Origin: CAZOKH01 sp964580315
GTDB taxonomy: Bacteria; Chloroflexota; Anaerolineae; Anaerolineales; Anaerolineaceae
Assembly (NCBI GenBank): GCA_964580315.1
Contig: CAZOKH010000004.1
Coordinates: 1-64,000, forward strand
Reading direction: 5' to 3'
Length of the DNA: 64,000 nucleotides
A model generated the notes under the pieces. The model did not search any database and was not told the origin of the DNA. It saw nothing but the letters and a program-made list of their open reading frames with translations. Each line of letters begins with the position of its first letter. Positions within the stretch are counted from its first letter, which is position 1. Below, piece by piece: positions 17,526 through 26,026 of the stretch. Position numbers and translations under genes: made by a program.

Positions 17526-18524
17526 TCATGAGCTGCTTTTGCCTTTATATAGGAAGCAGGCAACCTCGTGATCTTCATCGAGACGATAAGCGGGCGGCTT
17601 TTCGGTTTTGCAAATGGCCATAGCTGATGGGCAGCGCGGGTGGAAACGACACCCGGAAGGTGGATTGAGATAATCGGGAATCCTTCCCGGAATGCCGCTG
17701 GCAATGCCGCCGCCTGTCAATCGCGGCACAGTGCTGATCAGCCCCCTGGTATAAGGGTGAGCAGGATTGCTGAATAATTTGCCGGTGCAGGCAACTTCCA
17801 CGATATCACCCGCATACATGACATAAACGCGATCGGTCATCTCGCGCACGATGCCCAGAGAATGGGTGATGAAAATGACCGAGGTGTTCTTCTCTTCTAC
17901 CAGTTTGCGAAGCAAGCGCAGAACCTGATCCTGAATGGTCACATCCAGTGATGTGCCCGGTTCATCTGCGATCAACAATTCGGGGCGGGTGGCCAATGCC
18001 ATGCCGATACACACGCGTTGGCGCATACCGCCGCTCAATTGACTGGGATAGCTTTTTAGCAAACGTTCGGGGTCGGCCAACGCCACTTCTTGCAGCGCGG
18101 CAATAGACCGTTGGTGTATTTCCTGTTTCGATAGCTCATTTGGATTTTTGCCGGCGTGCTGAATGACTGCCTGTAATTGTTCGCCAATGGTGAAAACTGG
18201 GTTAAGGGCTGCGGTGGGGTCCTGGAAGATCATGGAAATGCCCTGCCCGCGCACACGATTGAGATCATTCATTCCCATGGTGAGAAGGTTTTGGCCTTTG
18301 AAGTAGATTTCACCCCCGGATACAATGGCTGGCGGCATGGGCAGCACGCGCAAAATGGCTTTCATGGTGGTGGTTTTTCCGCAGCCGGTTTCACCCACCA
18401 GGCCAACTTTCTCACCTGCATGCATGTGAAAATTTATGCCATCAATCACTTTTAGCTGGCCGCCGTAAACTTTGAAGTTGACGTGTAAGTTTTTAATATC
18501 GAGCAATAATGAATTTGAGGACAT
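17526..18524 (-). CDS. Oligopeptide ABC transporter ATP-binding protein, DppD type
   Basis: 332 residues with Walker A GETGCGKTT, signature LSGGMRQR, Walker B LLIADEP and a C-terminal CRFHPRCPSAMAIC cysteine motif, as in DppD/OppD. It forms a heterodimer with the DppF-type ATPase on the cytoplasmic side. An AGGAG site overlaps the end of the upstream permease gene, two bases away. Member of the dppBCDF-like block. Confidence 0.93.
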   Translation of the reverse strand: MSSNSLLLDIKNLHVNFKVYGGQLKVIDGINFHMHAGEKVGLVGETGCGKTTTMKAILRVLPMPPAIVSGGEIYFKGQNLLTMGMNDLNRVRGQGISMIFQDPTAALNPVFTIGEQLQAVIQHAGKNPNELSKQEIHQRSIAALQEVALADPERLLKSYPSQLSGGMRQRVCIGMALATRPELLIADEPGTSLDVTIQDQVLRLLRKLVEEKNTSVIFITHSLGIVREMTDRVYVMYAGDIVEVACTGKLFSNPAHPYTRGLISTVPRLTGGGIASGIPGRIPDYLNPPSGCRFHPRCPSAMAICKTEKPPAYRLDEDHEVACFLYKGKSSS

Positions 18525-18526
18525 AA

Positions 18527-19459
18527 TCAGTTCTCCTGAGCTGCAAACATATCTCTGACGCCATCACCCAGAAGATTGAAACCAAGCACAACCACAACAA
18601 TTGCCAGGGCGGGGAATAATACTATCCACCATTGGTCCGGCAAATAACGCGCGCCGTCTGAAATCATGGTGCCCAGGCTGGGTTCGGGGGGTTGAATGCC
18701 CAACCCCACAAAACTGAGCATGGAGCCAATGATGATCACCCAGGCGATATCGAGGCTGATTTTGGTGAGAATTGGCGAAACGGTATTCGGTAAGATTTCC
18801 CGGAAGAGAATGTGAGCGGTGCTTGCACCGGTTACCTCCGCAGCACTGACAAAGTATTCATTGCGCAGCGCCACGGTAAGGCCGTAAACCAGCCTGGTGT
18901 ACCAGGGCCACCACATTAATGAAACAGCCATCATGCCATTCCATAGATTTGGTTCCAGCACTGAAGCAACCGCCAGGGCTAAAATTAGCGGGGGCACAGC
19001 CAGGAAAATATCCGTGGTGCGCATGATGACGGTGTCAATCCATGTTCCCTTGTAATAACCGGCCAACAGCCCGAGAAAAACACCCGGGGGCACAACCAGT
19101 GCCAGAACGACGATACCCATTAATAAGGATGACCGCAGGCCGAAAATGATTCGGCTGAGAATATCGCGGCCAATTTGATCAGTTCCAAAGGGATGTTCAA
19201 AGCAGGGGGAAATTTTGGCGTTGGCAAAGTCAGTGAACGGACCGGCGTGTTCCGGGTAGGGGGCTACCAGGGGGGCAAAAATTGCCAATAATATAACCAG
19301 TATGACCGTGGCCACACCGATGACGGACATGGGATTTCGTGAAAATTTGTACCAGGAACGCCCGATGTGATGGCGTTTTGATTCGCGTTCCAACTGCCTG
19401 ATTTCTTGAATCGTCATTGCCCCGGCTTGATTATGATTCGAGACATTTTCTTCAATCAT
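18527..19459 (-). CDS. Oligopeptide ABC transporter permease, DppC type
   Basis: 310-residue permease. A cytoplasmic N-terminus of about 45 residues precedes six predicted membrane helices. The segments HPFGTDQIGRDILSRI and EVTGASTAHILFREILPN, the latter the EAA-type loop that contacts the ATPase, are typical of DppC. The N-terminal extension (IQEIRQLERESKRHHIG) is charged and helical. It lies 24 bases after the DppB-type gene. Confidence 0.92.
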   Translation of the reverse strand: MIEENVSNHNQAGAMTIQEIRQLERESKRHHIGRSWYKFSRNPMSVIGVATVILVILLAIFAPLVAPYPEHAGPFTDFANAKISPCFEHPFGTDQIGRDILSRIIFGLRSSLLMGIVVLALVVPPGVFLGLLAGYYKGTWIDTVIMRTTDIFLAVPPLILALAVASVLEPNLWNGMMAVSLMWWPWYTRLVYGLTVALRNEYFVSAAEVTGASTAHILFREILPNTVSPILTKISLDIAWVIIIGSMLSFVGLGIQPPEPSLGTMISDGARYLPDQWWIVLFPALAIVVVVLGFNLLGDGVRDMFAAQEN

Positions 19460-19483
19460 GCTAATTCCTTGAACCTTTCATCA

Positions 19484-20497
19484 TTAGGACAATCGAATTC
19501 TGGGGTCGAGTTTGGCAACAATGATGTCGACAATGATGTTGACGATCACGAAAACCATGCCCAACACCAGGATTACAGCCGAGATGCCGTTTAGGTCTTT
19601 GTTCAGCATGGCACTCATTCCATAGCGCGCCAGGCCGGGCCAGTTGAAAACCAGCTCAACCAGAAATGCGACGCTGAAAGTCGATGCGATATCCAAACCC
19701 AAAATCGAGATCGTCGGGATCAGGGAGGGTTTTAAGAGAAAACGCCCCATTACCATTTTCTCTGGAATACCGAGTGCTCTTTCAGAAGCGATGTAATCTT
19801 TTCCCAGGTTGTCTGCCATGGATGAGCGTGTGATGCGCGCTTCCTGTGCGATTGAACCCATTGCAAGCGACAGCGAGGGCAAAAGCAGGTGTTTCAAGGC
19901 ATCTATAAATGTGGCAAATTGTCCTGCCAGCAAAGCGTCAATCGTAATAAGCCCTGTGATCAGGGGCGGCACGGGCGTGTTTTCGCTAACACGGCCGATA
20001 ATTGGCAGCCAGTTGAGGGTGAAACCAAATAGCAGGATGAAAAGGATGGCAAATACAAAAGAGGGCGTCACAATTCCGGCATAGGAGAACAGGCGCACGA
20101 TGTTATCAATCCAGGTGTCTTTATAGCGGGCAGAAAGGATGCCCAGGCCGATGCCGCCGAAAGCTGAAAGCATGCCGGAAAAAAGCACAAGCTCCAGTGA
20201 TGCCGGGAAAAATTCTTTAATATCGGTTGTAACCGGGCGTTGGGTGATCAGTGAAAGGCCAAAATCTCCCTGCACTGCATCTCCCAACCAGTACCCATAT
20301 TGAACATAAATGGGCTCATTCAGGTGCATTTGCTCGCGAAGCCGGTCAACAACCCACTGCGGTGCGCGCGCGCCAACGGCCATCCGAGCCGGATCTCCTG
20401 GCATAACCCTGGCGATTAAAAAGATCACAATCGAAAGACCGAGAAGTACAAAAACGGAATAGATAATCCGTCGAACTAGAAAGTTAAACATTGACAT
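19484..20497 (-). CDS. Oligopeptide ABC transporter permease, DppB type
   Basis: 337-residue permease with six membrane helices. It shows the DppB signature near the start (ARVMPGDPARMA) and the ATPase-contact loop RALGIPEKMVMGRFLLKPSLIPT. First permease of the dppBCDF-like set. AAAGGTAG precedes the start. A strong stem-loop separates it from the binding-protein gene. Confidence 0.92.
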   Translation of the reverse strand: MSMFNFLVRRIIYSVFVLLGLSIVIFLIARVMPGDPARMAVGARAPQWVVDRLREQMHLNEPIYVQYGYWLGDAVQGDFGLSLITQRPVTTDIKEFFPASLELVLFSGMLSAFGGIGLGILSARYKDTWIDNIVRLFSYAGIVTPSFVFAILFILLFGFTLNWLPIIGRVSENTPVPPLITGLITIDALLAGQFATFIDALKHLLLPSLSLAMGSIAQEARITRSSMADNLGKDYIASERALGIPEKMVMGRFLLKPSLIPTISILGLDIASTFSVAFLVELVFNWPGLARYGMSAMLNKDLNGISAVILVLGMVFVIVNIIVDIIVAKLDPRIRLS

Positions 20498-20544
20498 GTA
20501 TCAACTACCTTTTACCCATAGAATTGCATTGATCGGTGTATTGT

Positions 20545-20595
20545 GGGGATAGCTCTCGAAGGATTGTGTTGAACAATCACTTCGAGAGCATCCCC
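20545..20595 (-). terminator. Long stem-loop between binding-protein and permease genes
   Basis: GGGGATAGCTCTCGAAG (20545-20561) pairs almost fully with CTTCGAGAGCATCCCC (20580-20595); inner ATTGT/ACAAT extends the stem. There is no T-run on the minus strand, so an mRNA-stabilising or partial attenuating role fits better than full termination. Confidence 0.65.
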
Positions 20596-20657
20596 GGCAG
20601 ACTTGTTTTTCAAACGATTATGGATACGTTTGAAATTTGCCTATTTTTGCATTTGGA

Positions 20658-22343
20658 TTATGGGCAATTCACTGAGATATCAGGTGCGAAGAAATAGTAA
20701 CCCATGATGGCGCTTGTCTCTTCGCTGGCGGCAGGCCAGGTGACGCATGTGCGGTAAGCGTGTTTTTCCACCTGGTCATAAATCCACAAAGATGCTGCAT
20801 TTTCAGCTAATTTTGCCTGAATAGGTCCATATTTGGCGAAACGTTCTTCGTTGTCAATCGTGCCCAGGGCATCATCAATGGCAGCATCCAGTTCAGCATC
20901 TTGCAGCCATTCAACCTGCTGCCAGGTTCCGGTGGTGGAAGAGTGATAACGCTGTTTCAGCATTAAGCCGGCTTCAGGTAGATCGGCAGAGACATAAATG
21001 GTGGCGATGGACGGGCTGGTTTCCAACTTGCTGGTATTTTCAACCAGGCTCAGCCATGGTACTTTGGAAATCTCTACCTTCATGCCAATTTCTGCCATAT
21101 TCGATTGGAACAGGAGCGCCCATTTCTCTTCATCGGGGACTTCTGCCACCCACTGCAGCTTGATGGGATAGTTGGCAATATCATCGGCGTATTTGCATTT
21201 TGCAAGTTCTTCTTTGGCTTTGTCCAAATCGCGTTTGTATGTGAACACGTTCGGGTCGTGTCCGGCCACAGTGGCTGGAACTGGCCCAACCATTTGCTTG
21301 GTGCCAGGCCATTCCAGGCTCACAGCAGTATCATAATCGAAAGCGTAGTTGATTGCCCGGCGGCAATGCACGTCATCGGTGGGGGCTAAACGATTGTTAA
21401 CCATGTAATAGAAAGACGTAAGTGATGGAAGCGCTGCGACTTTCAAACCGTCAATTTTCTCCAAAGCCTGATAAGCCTCGAAAGATTGCCATTGATCGGA
21501 GATATCCAATTCTTTGTTTTGCAGCATGCTGCGAATGGTTGCGGCTTCAGTGGTGCCAATGAAGCGCACTTCTTCGGGAGCGCCTTCGGCGAATTCACCC
21601 CACCAGTCGGCATTCTTTTCCATTAACAGGTATTGCTCCAGCGGGAATTCTTTGACCTTGTAGGGGCCGGAGCCAGCATCGTTTGTTTGCAGCCATTCTT
21701 TGGCAAAGTCGCCAAACTCTCCATAGGGGCCGTCGGGTTTGATGTTTTCACGAACCAGGGTCTCATCAACAACGAACAATCTCACCAGGCTGGGCAGGAA
21801 CAAGGCGCTGGGCTGGCTCAGTGTGAACATCACTGTGGCATCATCGGAAGCGGTCACGGATTCGACGCCGGATGTCACCAGGTAGGCAAAACCTTCGCCG
21901 ATGGTTTTCAGGCGGTCATAGCTGAATACAACATCGCTTGCTTTGACCGGATTTCCGCTGTGGAATTTGGCATCCTGCCTGAGGTGGAATGTCCAGGTTA
22001 ATCCATCTTCCGAGGTTTCCCATTTTTCAGCCAACCAGGGATCAACCAACCCTTCAGCATTGGGGAACACCAGGGTGTCGTACAGGTTAATCATGGACGA
22101 CGAACTGGCATAATCATTCCCTACTGCTGGATCAATCCGGTTAGGCCATGAGAATGTGGCTCTCAGGACTTTTGAGGATGCATCGGCGGAAGGTTGGGAT
22201 GCATCAGAGGCGGGTGCTTCTGAATCCGATTCGGCAGCCGCAGGTGAATCGGGCGACGCCGGGGTGGCCGCTGGAGAACAACTGGCAAGCAACAGGCTGA
22301 CCAGAAGAACAGCGACAAAAATGAGTTGAAATTTTTGTTTCAT
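20658..22343 (-). CDS. Family 5 extracellular solute-binding lipoprotein (peptide type)
   Basis: 561 residues. The signal peptide ends in LLLASC with Cys22 as lipidation site, followed by a Ser/Ala/Asp-rich linker (about 23-58) and a family 5 binding domain (WLAEKWETSEDGLTWTFHLRQDAKFHSG and KASDVVFSYDRL are typical). It is the solute receptor for the Dpp-type transporter in the operon that also holds hyuA/hyuB and the M24 peptidase, so the ligand is probably a peptide or a cyclic amide. AAGGAGAG precedes the ATG. Confidence 0.92.
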   Translation of the reverse strand: MKQKFQLIFVAVLLVSLLLASCSPAATPASPDSPAAAESDSEAPASDASQPSADASSKVLRATFSWPNRIDPAVGNDYASSSSMINLYDTLVFPNAEGLVDPWLAEKWETSEDGLTWTFHLRQDAKFHSGNPVKASDVVFSYDRLKTIGEGFAYLVTSGVESVTASDDATVMFTLSQPSALFLPSLVRLFVVDETLVRENIKPDGPYGEFGDFAKEWLQTNDAGSGPYKVKEFPLEQYLLMEKNADWWGEFAEGAPEEVRFIGTTEAATIRSMLQNKELDISDQWQSFEAYQALEKIDGLKVAALPSLTSFYYMVNNRLAPTDDVHCRRAINYAFDYDTAVSLEWPGTKQMVGPVPATVAGHDPNVFTYKRDLDKAKEELAKCKYADDIANYPIKLQWVAEVPDEEKWALLFQSNMAEIGMKVEISKVPWLSLVENTSKLETSPSIATIYVSADLPEAGLMLKQRYHSSTTGTWQQVEWLQDAELDAAIDDALGTIDNEERFAKYGPIQAKLAENAASLWIYDQVEKHAYRTCVTWPAASEETSAIMGYYFFAPDISVNCP

Positions 22344-22489
22344 GATCTCTCCTTCTCTTTTTTTGGCGAATTTTTAAATTGAGAATCAGTTCCATTGCAG
22401 AATTGAACCTGATCCTCTGGAACACAGGTTAAGAGAACACCGAAAAAATTTTGAGTTTTACAGTTTGCTGAATTTATTTCATGTGTGCG

Positions 22490-23041
22490 CTAACGATTTT
22501 CATATGAGGCGACTCTTCCCCAGATGAACACACACGCTTCATTAACTGTATTACTCCAAGACCGGGTCTGGTAGGCATCAATGTGAAGGCTATCATTTGC
22601 GGCAATGTTAAATATTTCTTCACCGACGTGAATTGTTAAGTTTCCTGTTGTCACCAGATAAAATTCTTCACCAAAGAATGGCTCAAGTGGATCAGAATTG
22701 GTCTGTGGTTGAAGTGTTACGATTGAAACCTCAAAAGCCCTGCTGCTTGATTCGGGGGTCAGGAAGTTTTGTGTTACGGAAGGTATGTTTTTTGTCCTGG
22801 CATTCCCTTTTGTTGCTCGTTTGATATAGGCGGCTTCCGTGTCGGTTTCAAAAAAATAGCGAATTTCAACATCCAGCGCTTTTGCAATTTCAATCAATGT
22901 CGGTAGTGAAGGTGCGGTTTTGTTATGCTCTATTTGCGATAAATGGCTGGCAGAGAGATTGACTTTTAAACCCAGTTCGGTTAACGTCAAGCCTTTTTCG
23001 CTGCGCAAATCTTTAATCCGTTCACCTATATTCTCAATCAA
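22490..23041 (-). CDS. XRE-family regulator with cupin domain (second copy)
   Basis: 183 residues: an N-terminal HTH_3 domain (about 5-62: IKDLRSEKGLTLTELGLKVNLSASHLSQIEHNKTAPSL) and a C-terminal cupin (about 100-183) that probably senses a small ligand. This layout is that of PuuR-type regulators of amine and amino acid catabolism. The start is a TTG at 23041 behind GAGGTGG. It follows a second regulator of the same layout by 48 bases and precedes the transporter operon, which it likely controls. Confidence 0.87.
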   Translation of the reverse strand: MIENIGERIKDLRSEKGLTLTELGLKVNLSASHLSQIEHNKTAPSLPTLIEIAKALDVEIRYFFETDTEAAYIKRATKGNARTKNIPSVTQNFLTPESSSRAFEVSIVTLQPQTNSDPLEPFFGEEFYLVTTGNLTIHVGEEIFNIAANDSLHIDAYQTRSWSNTVNEACVFIWGRVASYENR

Positions 23042-23089
23042 ATATTGCCACCTCGGAACTTACTATTTGTTTGGTTGGTGAAATCCCTA

Positions 23090-23653
23090 TTAGAAGAATG
23101 AGGGAGAAACAATAGAGAGTGCAATAGCAGGTTTGTTATTCAAGTTTTCCATTCGGTGTTTATGGGTCGATTTGTAGTACGCGCTGTCTCCAGGGTAAAG
23201 ATCATAAAAGGAGTTGCCTACCCATAATCTTAAAACACCATCCAGGATGTAGAAAAATTCTTCACCATTATGGCTGCGCAGTTCATCTGTCGGCAATGCC
23301 ATATTGGACGGACTTATTGTCAGCAAGAAAGCACTGATTGCTGAATGACTGAATTTTGTAGAAAGCGGTGAATAGGTAATAGACGATCCCTCAAAGTGAA
23401 AACTCTCCCGATTCCCACTTCGTGTTACTTTGGATGCGTTTATTATTTTAGGAAAAAAATCAGTAACAGGGACACCCAGGGCTTCACTGATTGCGTACAG
23501 TGTGGTTATGGAGGGGATGGCTTTGAAGTTCTCTACTTGCGAAATGAAACTGGGAGTACAACCAGTCATCTCTGCCAGTTCGTCCAGTTTTAACCCCTGC
23601 TTTTGACGATGTTCTTTTATGATCTGCCCGATAAAAGTAATCGTTGTGTCCAT
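23090..23653 (-). CDS. XRE-family regulator with cupin domain (first copy)
   Basis: 187 residues with an HTH_3 domain (about 9-66: IIKEHRQKQGLKLDELAEMTGCTPSFISQVE) and a cupin (about 110-187, with SHNGEEFFYILDG and YPGDSAYY). It is the promoter-proximal gene of the long minus-strand operon. The sequence is clearly diverged from the next regulator, so the two probably respond to different ligands or form heteromers; this is inference. The start codon lies six bases after a perfect -10 box, so translation is probably leaderless. Confidence 0.87.
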   Translation of the reverse strand: MDTTITFIGQIIKEHRQKQGLKLDELAEMTGCTPSFISQVENFKAIPSITTLYAISEALGVPVTDFFPKIINASKVTRSGNRESFHFEGSSITYSPLSTKFSHSAISAFLLTISPSNMALPTDELRSHNGEEFFYILDGVLRLWVGNSFYDLYPGDSAYYKSTHKHRMENLNNKPAIALSIVSPSFF

Positions 23654-23659
23654 CTAAAA

Positions 23660-23688
23660 ATTATATGGAGTTTAAATTATTTTGTCAA
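23660..23688 (-). promoter_or_regulatory. Consensus promoter of the XRE-Dpp-Hyu operon
   Basis: TTGACA (23683-23688), a 17-base spacer and TATAAT (23660-23665) on the minus strand, both perfect. Transcription should begin at or next to the A of the ATG at 23653. Confidence 0.85.
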
Positions 23689-23836
23689 TAGTTAATATAT
23701 TTAAGTGGGAACAAAATATTGTGTTGCTGCTAATTTTTTATTTATTGCCAAATTGGCTGAAGAGAATATGATTTGCGGTCAATTTTCCAGATGGCGCCCC
23801 TGTCTGTCTGATTATAATTGATTGCAATAGGTTGGA

Positions 23837-23867
23837 TTGACAAAAAACCGTCAGGTTGCATTATGAT
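23837..23867 (+). promoter_or_regulatory. Candidate promoter of the flavin reductase gene
   Basis: TTGACA at 23837-23842 and TATGAT at 23862-23867, with a rather long 19-base spacer. The remaining part of the 282-base intergenic region shows no other feature. Confidence 0.45.
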
Positions 23868-23935
23868 TGCTGATGAAAAGTTATTACCGACACAGCCGTA
23901 GAAAATTTAAGAGGATTGGATTGAAGGAGATTGAC

Positions 23936-25000
23936 ATGCCCCACCTGTTTGAACCTTACACTTTGAAAAACATCACCCTGCGCAACCGCATTGGCGTGTC
24001 GCCCATGTGCACCTACGGCGCCGCAGACGGTATGGCAACTGACTGGCATGTGATCCACCTGGGTGCGCGCGCTGTGGGCGGGGCGGGGCTGGTAATCACT
24101 GAAGCCACGGCTGTGGAGGCGCGCGGGCGCATCACACCGTATGACCTGGGCATCTGGTCAGACGAGCAGATTGAACCGTTGGCGCGTGTGGCGCGTGCGA
24201 TTAAAGCCAATGGGGCGGCGGCGGGCATTCAAATTGCCCATGCCGGCCGAAAAGCCAGCGTTAACCGCCCGTGGGACGGTGGAACACCCATCCTGCCGGA
24301 AGATGAGCGCGGCTGGCCGGTGGTGGGGCCCAGCCCCATTCGTTACCACGGAGATTATGCCGTTCCGCACGAGTTGAGCAGGGATGAGATTTGTGAAGTT
24401 CAGCAGGCATTTCGGGCGGGCGCGCTGCGCGCCCTGCAAGCCGGCTTTGAATGGTTGGAGATTCACGCTGCGCACGGTTACCTGATCCACAGTTTCTATT
24501 CGCCCATTTCCAACCAGCGCACCGATGAGTACGGCGGCAGTTTTGAGAACCGCATTCGCTTTTTGCTTGAAACAGTGCGTGCTGTGCGCATGGTGTGGCC
24601 CGATACCCTTCCGCTGACCGTGCGCCTTTCAGCAACCGATTGGGTGGAAGGCGGCTGGACGATTGAAGACTCGGTGGATCTGGCAACGCATTTAAAAGGG
24701 GAGGGCGTTGACTTGATCGATTGTTCATCGGGCAGCATTGTGGTGAAAGCCAAAGTGAATGGAAACCCTGGTTACCAGGTGCCCCTGTCTGAAGCCGTGC
24801 GCCGCGGCGCAAACATTGCCACGGCTGCGGTTGGTTTGATAACAGCGCCTTCACATGCAGATGAAATTCTCCGCAACGGCCGGGCAGACCTGGTTCTGTT
24901 GGGGCGCGAAATGCTGCGTAATCCCCACTGGGCACTGCATGCGGCGCAGGCACTTAAACAGCCTGCACCGATAACGCCGCAATACTTACGCGCATTCTAA
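23936..25000 (+). CDS. NADH:flavin oxidoreductase, old yellow enzyme family (YqjM type)
   Basis: 354-residue FMN-dependent ene-reductase that reduces activated carbon-carbon double bonds with NAD(P)H. It starts MPHLFEPYTLKNITLRNRIGVSPMCTY; Cys25 marks the YqjM-like class. The substrate-binding IHAAHGYL and the SNQRTDEYGGS block are conserved, and LLGREMLRNPHW closes the FMN phosphate site. The ATG at 23936 has AAGGAG upstream; an upstream in-frame ATG at 23867 lies on the -10 box and is unlikely. The gene is monocistronic and its physiological substrate is not indicated. Confidence 0.92.
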   Translation: MPHLFEPYTLKNITLRNRIGVSPMCTYGAADGMATDWHVIHLGARAVGGAGLVITEATAVEARGRITPYDLGIWSDEQIEPLARVARAIKANGAAAGIQIAHAGRKASVNRPWDGGTPILPEDERGWPVVGPSPIRYHGDYAVPHELSRDEICEVQQAFRAGALRALQAGFEWLEIHAAHGYLIHSFYSPISNQRTDEYGGSFENRIRFLLETVRAVRMVWPDTLPLTVRLSATDWVEGGWTIEDSVDLATHLKGEGVDLIDCSSGSIVVKAKVNGNPGYQVPLSEAVRRGANIATAAVGLITAPSHADEILRNGRADLVLLGREMLRNPHWALHAAQALKQPAPITPQYLRAF

Positions 25001-25084
25001 TTTAATAGGCGGCTTTAAAAAGAGGCAATACCTGTATGCGGCATGGAAGGCTGCATCAGGTTTGCCTGTTTTATTCAATTTATT

Positions 25085-25894
25085 TCATTTCTTTGCCTGG
25101 CTGTCGCGGGCGGCTTCCATAAACCGGGTCACTTTTTCCAGTGAGACCTTATTATTCACATCTCCGCCGGCTTTGAAGGCTGACCCCACAATCACCCCGT
25201 CAGCAATTGCAAGGGTTTCTTTAACATTGTTCAGGTTGGTGCCGCTGCCTGCCAGGATGGGGCGTTCGACTGCGGTTTTCACCACCTTCAAGTCGTCTAG
25301 GGGTGTTTCAACCCCGGTGGTTTCACCGGTGACAATGATGCAGTCGGCCAGCGCGTTCTGCGCCATTTTTGCTGATTCCTGAAGCGCATTGGGTACTAGG
25401 ACTTTGGAATATTTGGGGTGAATATCTGCCCAGATCTCCACCGGCTGGTTTTCGCACACCATTTTTCGATAACGGGTGACTTCGGCGCAGCAGGGCTGAA
25501 CAATGCCGGCGGGGGTCATGACTGTATCCACGAATGCTTCCACTCTGACAAACTGCGCCCTGCAGGAGTAAGCCAGCGCAATTTCAGCCTCCCAGTCATT
25601 GAAGTGCACATTCACACCCAGGGGAATGTTCACTTCCCTCCTGGCAAGGGTGATGATGGATGCCATCAATCCCAACTGGGTTTTACTGATTTCTCTGTTT
25701 GGAAAAGGAACGTCATGAAAATTTTCAATGATGATTCCGTTTATGCCGCCTTGCTTGAAGATGTCGATTTCTTCTAGCGACCGGTCAATAATGGCATCCA
25801 GGTTTCCTTCAAACAGGGGAGACCCGGGAAGGGGGAGTAAATGCACCACGCCAATGATGGGTTTTGTGGCGGTGAATAGTGATTCTGGTTTCAT
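25085..25894 (-). CDS. BtpA/SgcQ-family TIM-barrel protein (first copy)
   Basis: 269 residues of the BtpA family, opening with KPIIGVVHLLPLPGSP and holding the conserved GGINGIIIENFHDVPF, IWADIHPKYSK and GETTG regions. E. coli SgcQ in the sgc sugar cluster is a relative; the cyanobacterial namesake affects photosystem I, but non-photosynthetic members sit with sugar genes and their reaction is unknown. It is divergent from the GntR regulator gene and shares an operator with it, so it likely belongs to the kinase/ABC/ADP-ribosylglycohydrolase module. Start at 25894 is chosen for the AGAGG site. Confidence 0.85.
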   Translation of the reverse strand: MKPESLFTATKPIIGVVHLLPLPGSPLFEGNLDAIIDRSLEEIDIFKQGGINGIIIENFHDVPFPNREISKTQLGLMASIITLARREVNIPLGVNVHFNDWEAEIALAYSCRAQFVRVEAFVDTVMTPAGIVQPCCAEVTRYRKMVCENQPVEIWADIHPKYSKVLVPNALQESAKMAQNALADCIIVTGETTGVETPLDDLKVVKTAVERPILAGSGTNLNNVKETLAIADGVIVGSAFKAGGDVNNKVSLEKVTRFMEAARDSQAKK

Positions 25895-25912
25895 AAAAAT
25901 CCTCTGATGTAA

Positions 25913-25941
25913 TTGACATTTTTGAAAATAAGTTGTAAGAT
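25913..25941 (+). promoter_or_regulatory. Promoter of the GntR operon
   Basis: TTGACA at 25913-25918, a 17-base spacer and TAAGAT at 25936-25941. The predicted start near 25948 falls on the inverted-repeat operator. Confidence 0.6.
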
Positions 25942-25946
25942 GTATG

Positions 25947-25971
25947 TTGTATAACAACTGACATTATACAA
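25947..25971. promoter_or_regulatory. GntR-type operator between divergent genes
   Basis: A perfect inverted repeat TTGTATAA (25947-25954) and TTATACAA (25964-25971), nine bases apart. On the minus strand the second arm forms the TATAAT of a promoter for the BtpA gene, with TTGTAA 17 bases upstream. A bound repressor would shut both directions. Confidence 0.7.
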
Positions 25972-26026
25972 CAATATAGATTGAATTACAAATTAAGCTG
26001 CTGTTTTTTGGGAAGGAATTGGAGCT

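Noticed and set aside
24261..24953. A 230-codon frame antisense to the flavin reductase gene
   Set aside because: Cys- and Pro-rich nonsense-like composition and full overlap with a conserved enzyme.
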